NCBI RefSeq assembly: GCF_001708185.1
Contig: NZ_MDDN01000005.1
Coordinates: 62,001 to 126,000 of the forward strand
Direction of reading: 5' to 3'
Length of the DNA: 64,000 bases
Source of the DNA: Lysinibacillus xylanilyticus
GTDB lineage: Bacteria > Bacillota > Bacilli > Bacillales_A > Planococcaceae
Shown: positions 18,551-27,202 of the stretch, piece by piece
How the letters are laid out: each line of letters begins with the position of its first letter
Numbering within the stretch: the first letter of the stretch is position 1
Notes under the pieces: model-generated
The model's input: only the letters and a program-made list of their open reading frames with translations
What the model was told of the DNA's origin: nothing
The model's database searches: none
Made by a program: the position numbers and the translations under genes

Positions 18551-19255
18551 TTATAATTTACATTCACCATCAGCACAAGTAGCTTCACCGTCGCCTACCA
18601 TCTTTAAGACCGGCTGAATACCCGCTATCTCTGCCGCTTGATGCAAAGTTCGTACGAAAACCTCATTCAGCTCCGCCCCTTTAATTCCGTAACGATTTTC
18701 AAAAACAAAGAACGGTACACTTTCTACACCTAGCTGTTGAGCATCATATCGATCCTTATCAAAATCTTCACTGAAGTCCTTTGACGAAAGAACACTCTTC
18801 GCTATTTCAACATCTAAGTCTAAATCTTTTATGACTGTTAATAAAAATGTATCCTCATTTAAGTCTTTTCCTTCTGTAAAATAGCCACTCATAAGTGCCT
18901 CTGTATAGGCTCCCTCTTTGTCAAACTGCTTTGTCCACTTTGCCAATCGATGCGCTTTTTCAGTATGCGCTGTTTTCATATTTTGAAAATCGTAATGTAA
19001 CCCAACCTCTTCAGCACGCATTGCTATACCCTTAGTTAGTTCCTTTACTTCTTCTAAAGTTGAATCATATTTTACAGCCATACTCTCATATAAAGCTGGC
19101 GCATTTTCCTTAGGCGTATCTAAACCAATTTGATATGCTTTGTATTCAATTTCTACTTGCCCTGTATAACCTGCTATGTCAATGGCACGTTCCAATTCTC
19201 GTTTGCCAATGTAGCAAAACGGACATGTAAAATCTGAGAAAACCTCAATTTTCAT
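18551..19255 (-). CDS. DsbA-family (FrnE-like) oxidoreductase
   Basis: The 234-residue protein has no signal peptide, so it is cytoplasmic. It begins MKIEVFSDFTCPFCYIGKR with the thioredoxin-fold CPFC redox motif (about residues 11-14), then shows VESVPFFVFENRYGIKGA with the cis-Pro loop. This is the FrnE branch of the DsbA superfamily. The C-terminus carries an extra CADGEC pair. It starts 14 bases after yrkJ and is probably the last gene of the sulfur operon. A role in reducing or transferring protein persulfides would fit the context, but that is inference. Confidence 0.82.
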   Translation of the reverse strand: MKIEVFSDFTCPFCYIGKRELERAIDIAGYTGQVEIEYKAYQIGLDTPKENAPALYESMAVKYDSTLEEVKELTKGIAMRAEEVGLHYDFQNMKTAHTEKAHRLAKWTKQFDKEGAYTEALMSGYFTEGKDLNEDTFLLTVIKDLDLDVEIAKSVLSSKDFSEDFDKDRYDAQQLGVESVPFFVFENRYGIKGAELNEVFVRTLHQAAEIAGIQPVLKMVGDGEATCADGECKL

Positions 19256-19269
19256 TTTCTACAACCCCT

Positions 19270-20046
19270 CTACAATATATCCATCCAAATTTTAATGGCC
19301 GTTGCTAAAATAAGCACCGCTAAACTGCCTTGTAAAACTTTTGTATTTAATTTTTTCCCTGCTTTTGCACCTAACGGGGCTGCTATTAAGCTAGCTACAA
19401 TCATAATGAATGCAGGATAGTAATCAACTTGACCCGTCATCAATTTTCCAATTGTCCCACCTATTGAGGATATTAAGGTAATGGCAAGGCTTGTAGCGAT
19501 TGTCATACGTGTTGGTATCCCTAATATCACTAGCATTATAGGTACTAACAAGAAGCCACCAGCTGCCCCAACAATCCCCGACCCAACACCAACAATAAAC
19601 GCTAATATAGCTGCTATTGGCTTATTGAACGTTACTTCATCCAACGGCTTGTCGTCAATTTGCTTCTTAGGAATAAACATCATCACCGCGGCAATCAATG
19701 CCAACACACCATAAACGACGTTAACCCCCGCTTCTGATAAAAATTTGGAGCCATAACTACCAACGAAGCTTCCTACTAATATGGCACCACCCATATAAAT
19801 AATCAGTGATTTATTTAAATAGCCACCTTTTCGATATGCCCATACCCCAGCAATAGAAGCAAAAAATACTTCTACTGCACTAATGCCTGATACCTCATGT
19901 GCCGAAAATGTAGCAAAACCAAATAAAGGCGGGATATATAATAACATTGGATATTTTATAATCGCCCCGCCAATCCCTAGCATTCCCGATATATATGAAC
20001 CCACAAAGCCAATCAAAAATATTGTAATGACCCATGCCAAATCCAT
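19270..20046 (-). CDS. yrkJ: TauE/SafE sulfite exporter-family permease (YrkJ-like)
   Basis: This 258-residue membrane protein has about eight hydrophobic segments and the two-fold TauE/SafE repeat: [21 protein letters not shown] near the N-terminus and [17 protein letters not shown] in the middle. Family members export sulfite, thiosulfate or sulfoacetate-type anions. The position matches YrkJ of the B. subtilis yrkDEFHIJ cluster and TauE of the staphylococcal cst operon, where it is thought to remove sulfite made by persulfide dioxygenase. Confidence 0.87.
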   Translation of the reverse strand: MDLAWVITIFLIGFVGSYISGMLGIGGAIIKYPMLLYIPPLFGFATFSAHEVSGISAVEVFFASIAGVWAYRKGGYLNKSLIIYMGGAILVGSFVGSYGSKFLSEAGVNVVYGVLALIAAVMMFIPKKQIDDKPLDEVTFNKPIAAILAFIVGVGSGIVGAAGGFLLVPIMLVILGIPTRMTIATSLAITLISSIGGTIGKLMTGQVDYYPAFIMIVASLIAAPLGAKAGKKLNTKVLQGSLAVLILATAIKIWMDIL

Positions 20047-20141
20047 CTTTTTTCCTTCTTTCTAGCCACTCATCCCTACCAATATCAAATGAAAGGAGGG
20101 GTGTTCTAAACTTCAAACCGAAGAAACAACCCTCACTAGCC

Positions 20142-20369
20142 TTAAGCTTTTTGAATAAAGAATGTAATGACACCAGCCTCTTCACATTTATCTAAAATTG
20201 CATGACCGCCAGCTTTTGCCCAAGCAGGAATATCCGCCAAAGATCCCTTATCTGTTACTTGAACCTCTAAAATTTCACCTGAAGCCAATGTATCGATAGC
20301 TTTTTTTGTTTTCACTATAGGCATTGGACAAGATAAGCCCTTTGCATCTAAATGTAAGTTTGATTTCAT
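20142..20369 (-). CDS. yrkI: TusA-family sulfur carrier (YrkI-like)
   Basis: The 75-residue single-domain TusA protein carries LDAKGLSCPMPIVKTKKA, with the CPxP sulfur-carrying Cys at about residue 14. TusA proteins carry a persulfide between rhodaneses and acceptors. A second TusA domain lies in the yrkF product, and the two sequences are clearly similar. The start is ATG 20369 behind AAAGGAGAAAAAT. It lies between yrkH and yrkJ, the same order as in B. subtilis. Confidence 0.9.
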   Translation of the reverse strand: MKSNLHLDAKGLSCPMPIVKTKKAIDTLASGEILEVQVTDKGSLADIPAWAKAGGHAILDKCEEAGVITFFIQKA

Positions 20370-20459
20370 ATTTTTCTCCTTTGGAACAGCAAAGGTTGTA
20401 AACCATTTTGCCAGTTCTAATTGTTTTCACACAACTTTACAAAAATAGGATATAGCATA

Positions 20460-21587
20460 TTATCGAACTGCACAGCGATTCGGACCAATTTCCATCTCTG
20501 TTTGCTCATCTTGCGCAGGGGTCAGCTTCCCCATATTTACTTGACGAATTTCTTGATAAGCATTTGGCTGCGGAGGCAAATGATCTGTCACAATGCTACG
20601 GAAATTAACTGCATCTTCAATATTTAAACCGTGATTTTCTGCAAATAATCGCCCGAGACGTTTTGCAACAGTCCCATCTCCATTTAATTCATCAATAATC
20701 ATAAAATGAGCTGGTAAAACAATCAGTTCATCCGATAATTCTCTATATCGCTTGTAAAGTGTTTCGCGCAAATCACCCACCCAATTTTCAGCAAGACCCG
20801 CTAAATCAGGGCGTCCAATTGAATCAATAAATAAAATATCTCCGGTTAATAAATACTTGTTGTCCACAACGAATGACGTTGAACCAATTGTATGACCAGG
20901 TGAATAAATCGCTCCTACATCAATTTGGGATGCGCCAATTTGGACAGTTGTTCCATCAATTAAAGGTGCATAGTCAAACACAACCTCTTCTGCATCTTTT
21001 GGCGGTAAATAATACGTAGCACCAGTTGCAGCTGCGATATGGCGTCCCCCAGATATATGATCCGCATGCAAATGTGTATCAAATACATATTTAATTTTTA
21101 CGTTTTTATCATCTGCAAAGCTTGTGAATGCGTCTGTAAAACGCACAGCATCGATAATAGCCGCTTCGCCACCAGAAATGACCATATAAGAAAGACAACC
21201 CTTCCCTAAACGAACAAATTGATAAAGCTCACCACCACCTGTTAAATCCCCTACTTTAATCGGTTCTAAATATTCACTCCACGTTTTCATTCCACCTGCT
21301 AAATAAGCAACTGTACGTCCTGCTTCTGATAGCATCTCAGCTACCATCATCGATGAACCTTCTTTCGCACAAACGACTAACACATCTTTATCCGTTGGAA
21401 TCTCCGGTAAAATATCCTCGACACCATCTAAAAGCTCAAAATACGGAATATTAAGATACTCAAATTTACGCCCATCAATTTTCCAATCTTCGAATGCATC
21501 TGCATTTCGAACATCTAAAATAATTAACTCTTCATTGTTAATTACCTTTTCCGCCACTTGGGCTGCGCTCCATTTTAGAACTGACAC
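20460..21587 (-). CDS. yrkH: rhodanese-persulfide dioxygenase fusion (YrkH/CstB-like)
   Basis: The 375-residue protein has an N-terminal rhodanese domain (about residues 1-110, active-site VVCAKEGS with the Cys present), then a metallo-beta-lactamase domain with [34 protein letters not shown] and LPAHF, the ETHE1-like iron-binding set. Persulfide dioxygenases oxidise glutathione, bacillithiol or CoA persulfide to sulfite, and an attached rhodanese can then yield thiosulfate. Staphylococcal CstB has the domains in the opposite order. The start is GTG 21587 behind GGGGGTAAGTGAA. Confidence 0.88.
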   Translation of the reverse strand: MSVLKWSAAQVAEKVINNEELIILDVRNADAFEDWKIDGRKFEYLNIPYFELLDGVEDILPEIPTDKDVLVVCAKEGSSMMVAEMLSEAGRTVAYLAGGMKTWSEYLEPIKVGDLTGGGELYQFVRLGKGCLSYMVISGGEAAIIDAVRFTDAFTSFADDKNVKIKYVFDTHLHADHISGGRHIAAATGATYYLPPKDAEEVVFDYAPLIDGTTVQIGASQIDVGAIYSPGHTIGSTSFVVDNKYLLTGDILFIDSIGRPDLAGLAENWVGDLRETLYKRYRELSDELIVLPAHFMIIDELNGDGTVAKRLGRLFAENHGLNIEDAVNFRSIVTDHLPPQPNAYQEIRQVNMGKLTPAQDEQTEMEIGPNRCAVR

Positions 21588-21661
21588 TTCACTTACCCCC
21601 TGCAGTATTATTCTGTTGATTTTTTTAGCGGGTGTTTGGATACCCGCTAAAAGAAGTTAAA

Positions 21662-22057
21662 TTAGAATGTTAATGATGGTGCTGCATCTTTAGCAAACTC
21701 CAAGAATGTCACCGCTCCCCCAACTTCGATACCATCAATAAAATCCTCTGTCGTTAAACCCATTACATCCATCGTCATTTGACACGCGATAAATTTCACG
21801 CCTAATTCCTGTGCCATTTCTACTAATTGCGAAATTGCTGGTACATTGGCTTTCGCAAAGCCTTCTGCATAATGCTCCGCCCCCGCAGGCATCGGCAATG
21901 CATACATTCCTTGTTTATGAATTAAATTCAACCCTTCGAATGTGAAGAAAATAGCCACTTCTTTCTCTGAAGCTGCCGCCGCAGTTGCAATATTAAACAC
22001 CTTATACGCATCGAAAAGACCACCGTTACTTGCAATTATCGCTACTTTATTTGACAT
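21662..22057 (-). CDS. yrkE: DsrE/DsrF-like sulfur-relay protein (YrkE-like)
   Basis: The 131-residue protein begins KVAIIASNGGLFDAYKVFN, typical of the DsrE-like fold of peroxiredoxin-family/DUF3209-type sulfur carriers. A single conserved Cys in FIACQMTMDVMG (about residue 92) is positioned to take up a persulfide. It lies 13 bases after yrkF, has its own AGGAGG, and matches YrkE by order and neighbours. Confidence 0.83.
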   Translation of the reverse strand: MSNKVAIIASNGGLFDAYKVFNIATAAAASEKEVAIFFTFEGLNLIHKQGMYALPMPAGAEHYAEGFAKANVPAISQLVEMAQELGVKFIACQMTMDVMGLTTEDFIDGIEVGGAVTFLEFAKDAAPSLTF

Positions 22058-22070
22058 AATAAAATTCCTC

Positions 22071-22625
22071 CTAAATGTTTTTTATTAAAGTACCCTTCCA
22101 GGATGTCATACCTGGCAAAACGTTATATACCCTCGCAAAGCCATGTGCCGAGAGCCTTTGTGCAGCTAAATCACTGCGCTTCCCAGTTCGACAAATAACA
22201 TAAATCTCTTGCTCTTTATCTAGCTCAGAAAGGCGTGCCTCCAGCTCCCCCATCGGTATAGACTTTGCTCCCTCAATATGACCAAAAGCAAATTCTACCT
22301 CCTCACGCGCATCAAGAATTAACCCTTCTCTTTTCGTGACTTGCTCTAACTCAATTGTGTGTTCAAACGTTTTTTCATCCAACATGTCATTTGAACATTT
22401 ACGAATGTAATGCTTAAGCACATTTTCCTCTTCCACTGTCCCAATATATTGGTGACCCACAGTTTCAGCCCATGCAGTAAGATCCGCCTTTGAACCTTTA
22501 TCTGTTGCTAACACCTCTAGAATTTGACCATCCACTAACTCAGCCATCATCTTCTTTGTTTTAACAATCGGCATCGGACAAGAAAAACCTTTGGCATCCA
22601 GCTGAAAATCCACCTTAATACTCAT
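22071..22625 (-). CDS. yrkF: TusA-rhodanese fusion (YrkF/CstA-like)
   Basis: The 184-residue protein has an N-terminal TusA domain (about residues 4-76, GFSCPMPIVKTKK with the CPxP Cys) joined to a C-terminal rhodanese domain (about 85-184, active-site VICRTGKRS). Fusion of a sulfur carrier to a rhodanese suggests intramolecular persulfide transfer, as shown for staphylococcal CstA. A promoter with an embedded CstR-type dyad lies directly upstream (22639-22681), so this gene probably starts a second transcript of the cluster. Confidence 0.9.
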   Translation of the reverse strand: MSIKVDFQLDAKGFSCPMPIVKTKKMMAELVDGQILEVLATDKGSKADLTAWAETVGHQYIGTVEEENVLKHYIRKCSNDMLDEKTFEHTIELEQVTKREGLILDAREEVEFAFGHIEGAKSIPMGELEARLSELDKEQEIYVICRTGKRSDLAAQRLSAHGFARVYNVLPGMTSWKGTLIKNI

Positions 22626-22638
22626 AACTTCCGCCCCT

Positions 22639-22681
22639 TAATACCTATATGGGTATTATTTTTACTAAAAAAATATAGCAA
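22639..22681 (-). promoter_or_regulatory. yrkF promoter with CstR-type operator
   Basis: On the minus strand TTGCTA (22676-22681), 17 bases and TAATAC (22653-22658) form a sigma-A promoter. The dyad TAATACC-N6-GGTATTA (22639-22658) overlaps the -10 box and has the same 7-6-7 layout as the dyad in front of cstR. Confidence 0.75.
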
Positions 22682-22696
22682 ACGCTACTGATTCCC

Positions 22697-22993
22697 TTAC
22701 TTTACTTCACCTTCCCAAGCGAGCATACCTCCTACCATATTAGATACATCAAAACCTCGGCTTTCTAAAAAACGAGTAGCATTACCACTGCGAACACCAG
22801 ATCGACAGACTATAACATATGGTTCATTTTTATTCAGCTCATGCATCCGAAATTCAAGTAAGCCTAGTGGAACATGAATGATACCCGGAATATGTCCTGA
22901 CTCCACTTCGTCTAATTCACGTACGTCAATTAAATTTAATGCCCGACCTTGTTCTATAACTTGTTGTACTTCCTTTGCTGAAATCTCTTTCAT
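22697..22993 (-). CDS. single-domain rhodanese
   Basis: The 98-residue cytoplasmic rhodanese has the active-site loop IVCRSGVRSGNA (Cys about residue 63) and NLIDVREXXE near the start. Such proteins transfer a sulfane sulfur between thiosulfate, persulfides and carriers. It follows the membrane-tethered rhodanese by 12 bases and precedes the yrkF promoter. B. subtilis yrk and staphylococcal cst clusters usually lack these two extra rhodaneses. Confidence 0.9.
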   Translation of the reverse strand: MKEISAKEVQQVIEQGRALNLIDVRELDEVESGHIPGIIHVPLGLLEFRMHELNKNEPYVIVCRSGVRSGNATRFLESRGFDVSNMVGGMLAWEGEVK

Positions 22994-23005
22994 ACTATTC
23001 TCCTC

Positions 23006-23347
23006 CTAATATGCGCTCATACCACCACGGACATTTGTTACACGCTCAAAACCCTGTTTTTTCAATCGCTTACACGCCTGACTACTACGCATGCCACTTT
23101 GGCAGATGACAATGATCTCTTTATCCTTTGGTAATTTGTCAAAGCTAGAACCGAGAGGAATATTTTTGAATTGCGGGATGTTTCGCCCCTTATATTCAGC
23201 CGGTGTGCGTACATCGATAAAAACTTTATCCTTGTCATTCAGTATATTTTTCAATTGTGCCGCTGAAATTGTCTTTACCCCTTTCGTTGGCTTCATTCGC
23301 CACACGAAGAATGCTATTACAACAGCAAGTATCACCCATGTTTCCAA
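23006..23347 (-). CDS. membrane-tethered rhodanese
   Basis: The 113-residue protein has an N-terminal membrane segment (METWVILAVVIAFFVW) followed by a rhodanese domain with FIDVRTPAEY and the active-site loop VICQSGMRSSQA (Cys about residue 84). Topology suggests the domain faces the cytoplasm. The start is TTG 23347 behind GGAGGCGATACTAC. A dyad resembling the CstR operators lies immediately upstream. Confidence 0.87.
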   Translation of the reverse strand: METWVILAVVIAFFVWRMKPTKGVKTISAAQLKNILNDKDKVFIDVRTPAEYKGRNIPQFKNIPLGSSFDKLPKDKEIIVICQSGMRSSQACKRLKKQGFERVTNVRGGMSAY

Positions 23348-23366
23348 GTAGTATCGCCTCCTCTCT

Positions 23367-23385
23367 TATACTATTTAGGGTATAT
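23367..23385 (-). promoter_or_regulatory. degenerate CstR-type operator upstream of the rhodanese pair
   Basis: TATAC and GTATA arms in the same 7-6-7 frame (TTATACT-N6-GGTATAT on the plus strand) match five of seven positions of the two perfect dyads. No convincing -35 box was found. Confidence 0.5.
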
Positions 23386-23390
23386 AAAAT

Positions 23391-23651
23391 TTATCTACTT
23401 TTCACGACTAGATCCATTGCCTCCTGGATGACTTCATTCATTTTTTCAGCATCCCCTTCAGCAGTCGTTACACAATCCAATAAATTTTCACTAACAATAA
23501 CTCCAATAGTCCGATCAACCGCAGAACGCACGGCAGATAGCTGTGTAATCACATCTTTACAGTTTTCTTCTTCTTCCATCATGCGTAAGACACCACGCAG
23601 TTGACCTTCTATACGCTTCACTCGATTAGCTGTTTTTATACCGTAAGCCAT
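23391..23651 (-). CDS. cstR: CsoR-family persulfide-sensing repressor (CstR-like)
   Basis: The 86-residue all-helical CsoR-family protein has RVKRIEGQLRGVLRMMEE and ENCKDVITQLSAVRSA with the first conserved Cys (about residue 30), then SENLLDC with the second. Copper-sensing CsoR has a His four residues before the second Cys; here it is Asn. CstR-type repressors also lack the His and use the Cys pair to sense persulfides. Together with the sulfur genes downstream this favours a CstR role. The start ATG 23651 follows AAAGGGGG. Its own promoter contains the operator. Confidence 0.85.
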   Translation of the reverse strand: MAYGIKTANRVKRIEGQLRGVLRMMEEEENCKDVITQLSAVRSAVDRTIGVIVSENLLDCVTTAEGDAEKMNEVIQEAMDLVVKSR

Positions 23652-23702
23652 ACCGTTCACGCCCCCTTTCAAAACGATTGATTGCACTCGCTTACGAGAT
23701 TT

Positions 23703-23731
23703 ATAATATACCCCATTAGGTATATTGTCAA
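23703..23731 (-). promoter_or_regulatory. cstR promoter with CstR-type operator in the spacer
   Basis: On the minus strand TTGACA (23726-23731), a 17-base spacer and TATTAT (23703-23708). The spacer holds a perfect dyad ATATACC-N6-GGTATAT (23706-23725), so repressor and RNA polymerase would exclude each other. Confidence 0.85.
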
Positions 23732-23778
23732 CGTGAATGCTTGGACTTTTTGAAGCGCACGATCTGGAGAGTTCTTGT

Positions 23779-23845
23779 TCTATCTGTCGCTCCGCTACCT
23801 CTATCCGCTCTGAAGATTCTATCCGTCACCTTGCCACTTCTATCC
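23779..23845 (-). repeat. 21-bp-phased GATAGA array, copy C2 (4 cores)
   Basis: TCTATC on the plus strand (GATAGA on minus) begins at 23779, 23800, 23818 and 23839, spacings of 21, 18 and 21. The sequences between cores differ. It lies between the hmp terminator and the cstR promoter. Confidence 0.65.
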
Positions 23846-23863
23846 GTCGCTCAACATCCCCAA

Positions 23864-23905
23864 CAAAAAAAATCCCTGCCATGAGCCGTTACTCATAACA
23901 GGGAA
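23864..23905 (-). terminator. terminator of hmp
   Basis: CCCTG...ATGAG and CTCAT...CAGGG form a two-part stem on the minus strand and are followed by a run of T. Confidence 0.8.
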
Positions 23906-23916
23906 ATCCATTATTA

Positions 23917-25083
23917 TTATTTTGCTAGCTGCATTGCCGGACCAAAGAATTCATAATGAATTTTTTCGTCTTTCACGCCAATTTCATGTAACTTTTTAAT
24001 AACTGCTTCCATAAAACCAACAGGTCCACAAACGTAAACATCTGTATTATTGGCTACTTTTTCAGCTAATAATTCTGTTGTGATCAGTTTATCTTCATCT
24101 GAATATAACGCTGTATAAGTTGCATTTGGTAGTGCATTCACTTTCCCTTGAATATCATCACTAAATGCCACTACTTTTTCATTGCGCGCACATTGGATAA
24201 AGTTCACTTCATTAGCCGCATCATCTTTCAATGATTGCAACATACTGTTTAATGGTGTTACACCGATACCACCGCTAACAAATGTAATTGGAGCAGCAGT
24301 TTCTTCTAAAACAAATAGCCCTGCTGGAGCACTTACATCTACTAAATCTCCAACTTGTAATACGTCGTGAATAAAGTTTGATACTTTACCATTTGGTGTA
24401 TGATCGCTTTCACGCTTCACTGAAATGCGATAGCCCTCTTCTGCACTCGCTTGTGAAAGTGTATATTGACGGTTCAATAAATACTCTTCGCCTGGTACTT
24501 TCACACGGATACTGATGTATTGACCTGGCTCATACGCTGGTAGAGGAGAACCATCTTCATTTTCAAAGTAAATAGATGTGACAAGATCACTTTCTACTAC
24601 TTTTTTCGCCACTTTCAATGGTTTAAATAAACGCCATCCACCATTACCCTCAGCTTTTTGATAGAGCTCTTCTTCTACTTGAATAAAGATATCTGCAATG
24701 ACACCATATGCTTCAGCCCAAGCATTAATGATGTCGTCTGTTGCCGCATCACCAAGCACTTCTTTAATTGCTTTCAATAAGTTTTCTCCAACAATTGGAT
24801 AGTGCTCAGGTAAAATACCTAGACTACGGTGTTTATGAGCAATTAACATAACTGCCGGTAAAATAGCTTCTAAATTTTCAATATGAACTGCAGCAGCATA
24901 AACTGTGTTTGCTAACGCTGTTTGCTGACGACCTTTTTCTTGGTTTGTATGGTTAAAAATATTTAATAATTCCGGATGAGCTTGAAACATATTTCTGTAA
25001 AACGTCTTCGTAATCTCTACACCATGAACCTCTAATACAGGAACTGTTGCTTTAATAATTTGAACTGTTTCTTGTTTTAACAT
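23917..25083 (-). CDS. hmp: flavohaemoglobin (nitric oxide dioxygenase)
   Basis: The 388-residue cytoplasmic protein has an N-terminal globin domain (about residues 1-140; NIFNHTNQ and the proximal His in [13 protein letters not shown]) and a C-terminal FAD/NAD(P)H reductase domain ([31 protein letters not shown]). It converts nitric oxide to nitrate. The start at ATG 25083 follows AAGGGTGG; a longer frame to 25170 has no site. The divergent nsrR and a perfect NsrR dyad just upstream indicate nitric-oxide control. Confidence 0.95.
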   Translation of the reverse strand: MLKQETVQIIKATVPVLEVHGVEITKTFYRNMFQAHPELLNIFNHTNQEKGRQQTALANTVYAAAVHIENLEAILPAVMLIAHKHRSLGILPEHYPIVGENLLKAIKEVLGDAATDDIINAWAEAYGVIADIFIQVEEELYQKAEGNGGWRLFKPLKVAKKVVESDLVTSIYFENEDGSPLPAYEPGQYISIRVKVPGEEYLLNRQYTLSQASAEEGYRISVKRESDHTPNGKVSNFIHDVLQVGDLVDVSAPAGLFVLEETAAPITFVSGGIGVTPLNSMLQSLKDDAANEVNFIQCARNEKVVAFSDDIQGKVNALPNATYTALYSDEDKLITTELLAEKVANNTDVYVCGPVGFMEAVIKKLHEIGVKDEKIHYEFFGPAMQLAK

Positions 25084-25174
25084 ATCGCTTACCACCCTTT
25101 CGTGATTACAATATAACGCTATCAACACGTTAAAGCAATATATAAAATACATCTTTAACAAAATAGACATAATT

Positions 25175-25193
25175 GATGTATTATAAATACATC
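25175..25193. promoter_or_regulatory. NsrR operator between hmp and nsrR
   Basis: The perfect dyad GATGTATT-ATA-AATACATC matches the NsrR box. A further half site AATACATCTTTAA lies at about 25147-25159. The site is shared by divergent hmp and nsrR. Confidence 0.8.
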
Positions 25194-25273
25194 TTTAAAA
25201 AAGTATTGAATTTATTATACTTCAATGTAAAAATGCTATAATTATTTTGAACTATAGAAAGTAGGGTGTTCTT

Positions 25274-25711
25274 ATGCGCTTAACTTTATACACAGATTAT
25301 TCTCTTCGAACACTCATATATTTGGGTGCGAAGGATGAAGGCCAATTATCAACGATCCAAGAAATTTCGGATGCTTATAATATATCGAAAAACCACTTAA
25401 TGAAGGTGACACACCAACTTGGGTTATTAGGCTATATTGAAACGATTCGTGGGCGCGGTGGCGGTATACGTCTAGCAATTGATCCAACAACTATCACAAT
25501 TGGTGAAATAGTACGTCATACAGAAGAGGATTTTCATCTTGTCGAATGCTTTGATAAAGAAAATAATCTATGTAAAATTGCACCAGAATGTCAGCTAAAA
25601 GGCGTATTATATGAAGCACTACAAGCCTATTTAGCCGTCCTAGATCGCTATACACTTGATGATTTTTTACATTCGAAAGAGAAGTTGATGGCACTGTTGC
25701 TTGGCGAATAA
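25274..25711 (+). CDS. nsrR: Rrf2-family nitric oxide-sensing repressor NsrR
   Basis: The 145-residue Rrf2 regulator has a winged-helix N-terminus (MRLTLYTDYSLRTLIYLG; TIQEISDAYNISKNHLMKV) and three Cys spaced C-x8-C-x5-C in the segment CFDKENNLCKIAPEC (about residues 92-106), the [Fe-S] ligand pattern of NsrR. Nitric oxide destroys the cluster and releases DNA. It is divergent from hmp with the dyad between them. Confidence 0.92.
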   Translation: MRLTLYTDYSLRTLIYLGAKDEGQLSTIQEISDAYNISKNHLMKVTHQLGLLGYIETIRGRGGGIRLAIDPTTITIGEIVRHTEEDFHLVECFDKENNLCKIAPECQLKGVLYEALQAYLAVLDRYTLDDFLHSKEKLMALLLGE

Positions 25712-25750
25712 AAATACCCGCACAACTCAAAGTTGGACGGGTATTTCTTT
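25711..25750. terminator. terminator after nsrR (also usable by the opposing gene)
   Basis: AAATACCCG and CGGGTATTT flank a loop with ACAACTC. T-rich sequence lies on both sides. Confidence 0.75.
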
Positions 25751-25751
25751 A

Positions 25752-26732
25752 TTATAATGCCTTAGAAAAGAAAATCATATCTAGTGCACGAATTCCATTT
25801 TCATAGATTGGCTCTGGGTAATTACTGAAAAAATCTTTTTCAATTGCTTCCATACGAAAACCAGCTTTTTGATAGAAGGCAATATTATCAATACTAGAAT
25901 TTGCAGTTCCAACTATTATCGTTTTATATCCCTGAGATCGACAAACTGTTGTTATATGTCGTAGTGCTTCTTTCCCAAGCCCTTTACCTTGATACTTCGG
26001 TACAATCGCAATATTTTTTAACTCAACTGTCGTATCAGACTGTTCAAGAAGTAACGCTACACCCGCTAACTGCTCGCCACATTTAATCTCATATAATTCA
26101 CCATCATTTAAATATTCTCGAACAGCGACTTCACTTTCATCAGCTAATAATAATTGTGGTACATAGTCTTCCCGTACACCTTCCACTTTCTTTAAGGCTG
26201 TGCGATATCGAACAAAATCTTCGCGCTCAAAAACATTTAAAACACACGGCTGCTTTTCTTTAACCTCTAACCATGAATGCTCCTCAGGAAAATCCTTTTC
26301 TACTCCTAATTGAATAAAAGGCAACTTCTCCTGTGCCTTTTGCGAGCGAATATTGACCATTCTAGCGCCTGCAAAAACACGCTCTAGCCCTAACTCAAAA
26401 AATGCTATATCTAAAATGGCCATTTTAGATTGGAGATTGTAGCCTTTTCCCCAAAATTCATAGCCAAGCCATGAACCAATATGACAACTCTTTTTATTGT
26501 GATCAATAAACATTAACGCCGTCACACCAATAAGTTGTCCTTCTTCATCTAAAACAACACGAGGGACTGTCTTTCCAGCCTCTTCGTCCACACATTCACG
26601 TTTAATAAAGTTAATCGTATCTTCAACTTTGCCAACAGGTAACCCTAGTGCATCTCGAACCTGTGGCATGGAAGACAACGCATGCATTGCTTCAGCATAT
26701 TTTATATCGTGTCTTACTAAAGTTACTGTCAT
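25752..26732 (-). CDS. tandem GNAT acetyltransferase
   Basis: The 326-residue protein has two GNAT domains. The N-terminal half (about residues 1-170) resembles RimJ/RimL-type enzymes (HIGSWLGYEFWGKGYNLQSKM). The C-terminal half (about 185-326) has the acetyl-CoA loop VPKYQGKGLGKEAL and NIAFYQKAGFRM. GNAT enzymes acetylate amino groups of proteins, antibiotics or metabolites. The substrates are unknown. Its terminator region is shared with convergent nsrR. Confidence 0.8.
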   Translation of the reverse strand: MTVTLVRHDIKYAEAMHALSSMPQVRDALGLPVGKVEDTINFIKRECVDEEAGKTVPRVVLDEEGQLIGVTALMFIDHNKKSCHIGSWLGYEFWGKGYNLQSKMAILDIAFFELGLERVFAGARMVNIRSQKAQEKLPFIQLGVEKDFPEEHSWLEVKEKQPCVLNVFEREDFVRYRTALKKVEGVREDYVPQLLLADESEVAVREYLNDGELYEIKCGEQLAGVALLLEQSDTTVELKNIAIVPKYQGKGLGKEALRHITTVCRSQGYKTIIVGTANSSIDNIAFYQKAGFRMEAIEKDFFSNYPEPIYENGIRALDMIFFSKAL

Positions 26733-26824
26733 ATTCTATTCTCCTTTTACCGTAATTTCGCCTTATTGCATCGGATTTTTTGTATCATCCTCTACCGGCA
26801 TATGAAGTTAAGTTATTATTCAGT

Positions 26825-27202
26825 TCAATTATACGTTAGCTGCCAGGACACACCGAAGCGATCCTGAACCCAGGCAAATTGCTTAGAAAATCCATAATTA
26901 TCAAGTGGCATTAACGCCTGTCCACCTTCTAAAACTTGAGCTACAAGACTGCCGATTTCTTCAGCAGACTCACATTCCACATAAATAGATGTTGACGGCG
27001 TAAATGTAAAGTTATGCTTTATCACACTATCATTGACCATAATTTTCAAACCTTTTAAATGAAGAACAGCCATTGCAACCTGTTGTGAGTTTTCCATATA
27101 AGTTAAGCTTTCTATCTGTAAATCAGAAAACCACTGTTGATACTGCTGAATAGCCTCATCGGCTTGTCCCTGAAACATTAAAAATGTAGTGGCACTTTTC
27201 AT
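26825..27202 (-). CDS. VOC-family (PhnB-like) protein
   Basis: The 125-residue protein is of the glyoxalase/PhnB-like VOC type: TTFLMFQGQADEAIQQYQQWF at the start and WVQDRFGVSWQL at the end. The usual metal ligands are not all evident, so a binding rather than catalytic role is possible. Its ATG overlaps the stop codon of the preceding DUF1801 gene (ATGA), so the two are co-translated. Confidence 0.78.
   Translation of the reverse strand: MKSATTFLMFQGQADEAIQQYQQWFSDLQIESLTYMENSQQVAMAVLHLKGLKIMVNDSVIKHNFTFTPSTSIYVECESAEEIGSLVAQVLEGGQALMPLDNYGFSKQFAWVQDRFGVSWQLTYN

Noticed and set aside
25146-25159. Second NsrR site near the hmp promoter
   Set aside because: Only a half site (AATACATC) without a paired arm; noted with the main operator instead of being called separately.
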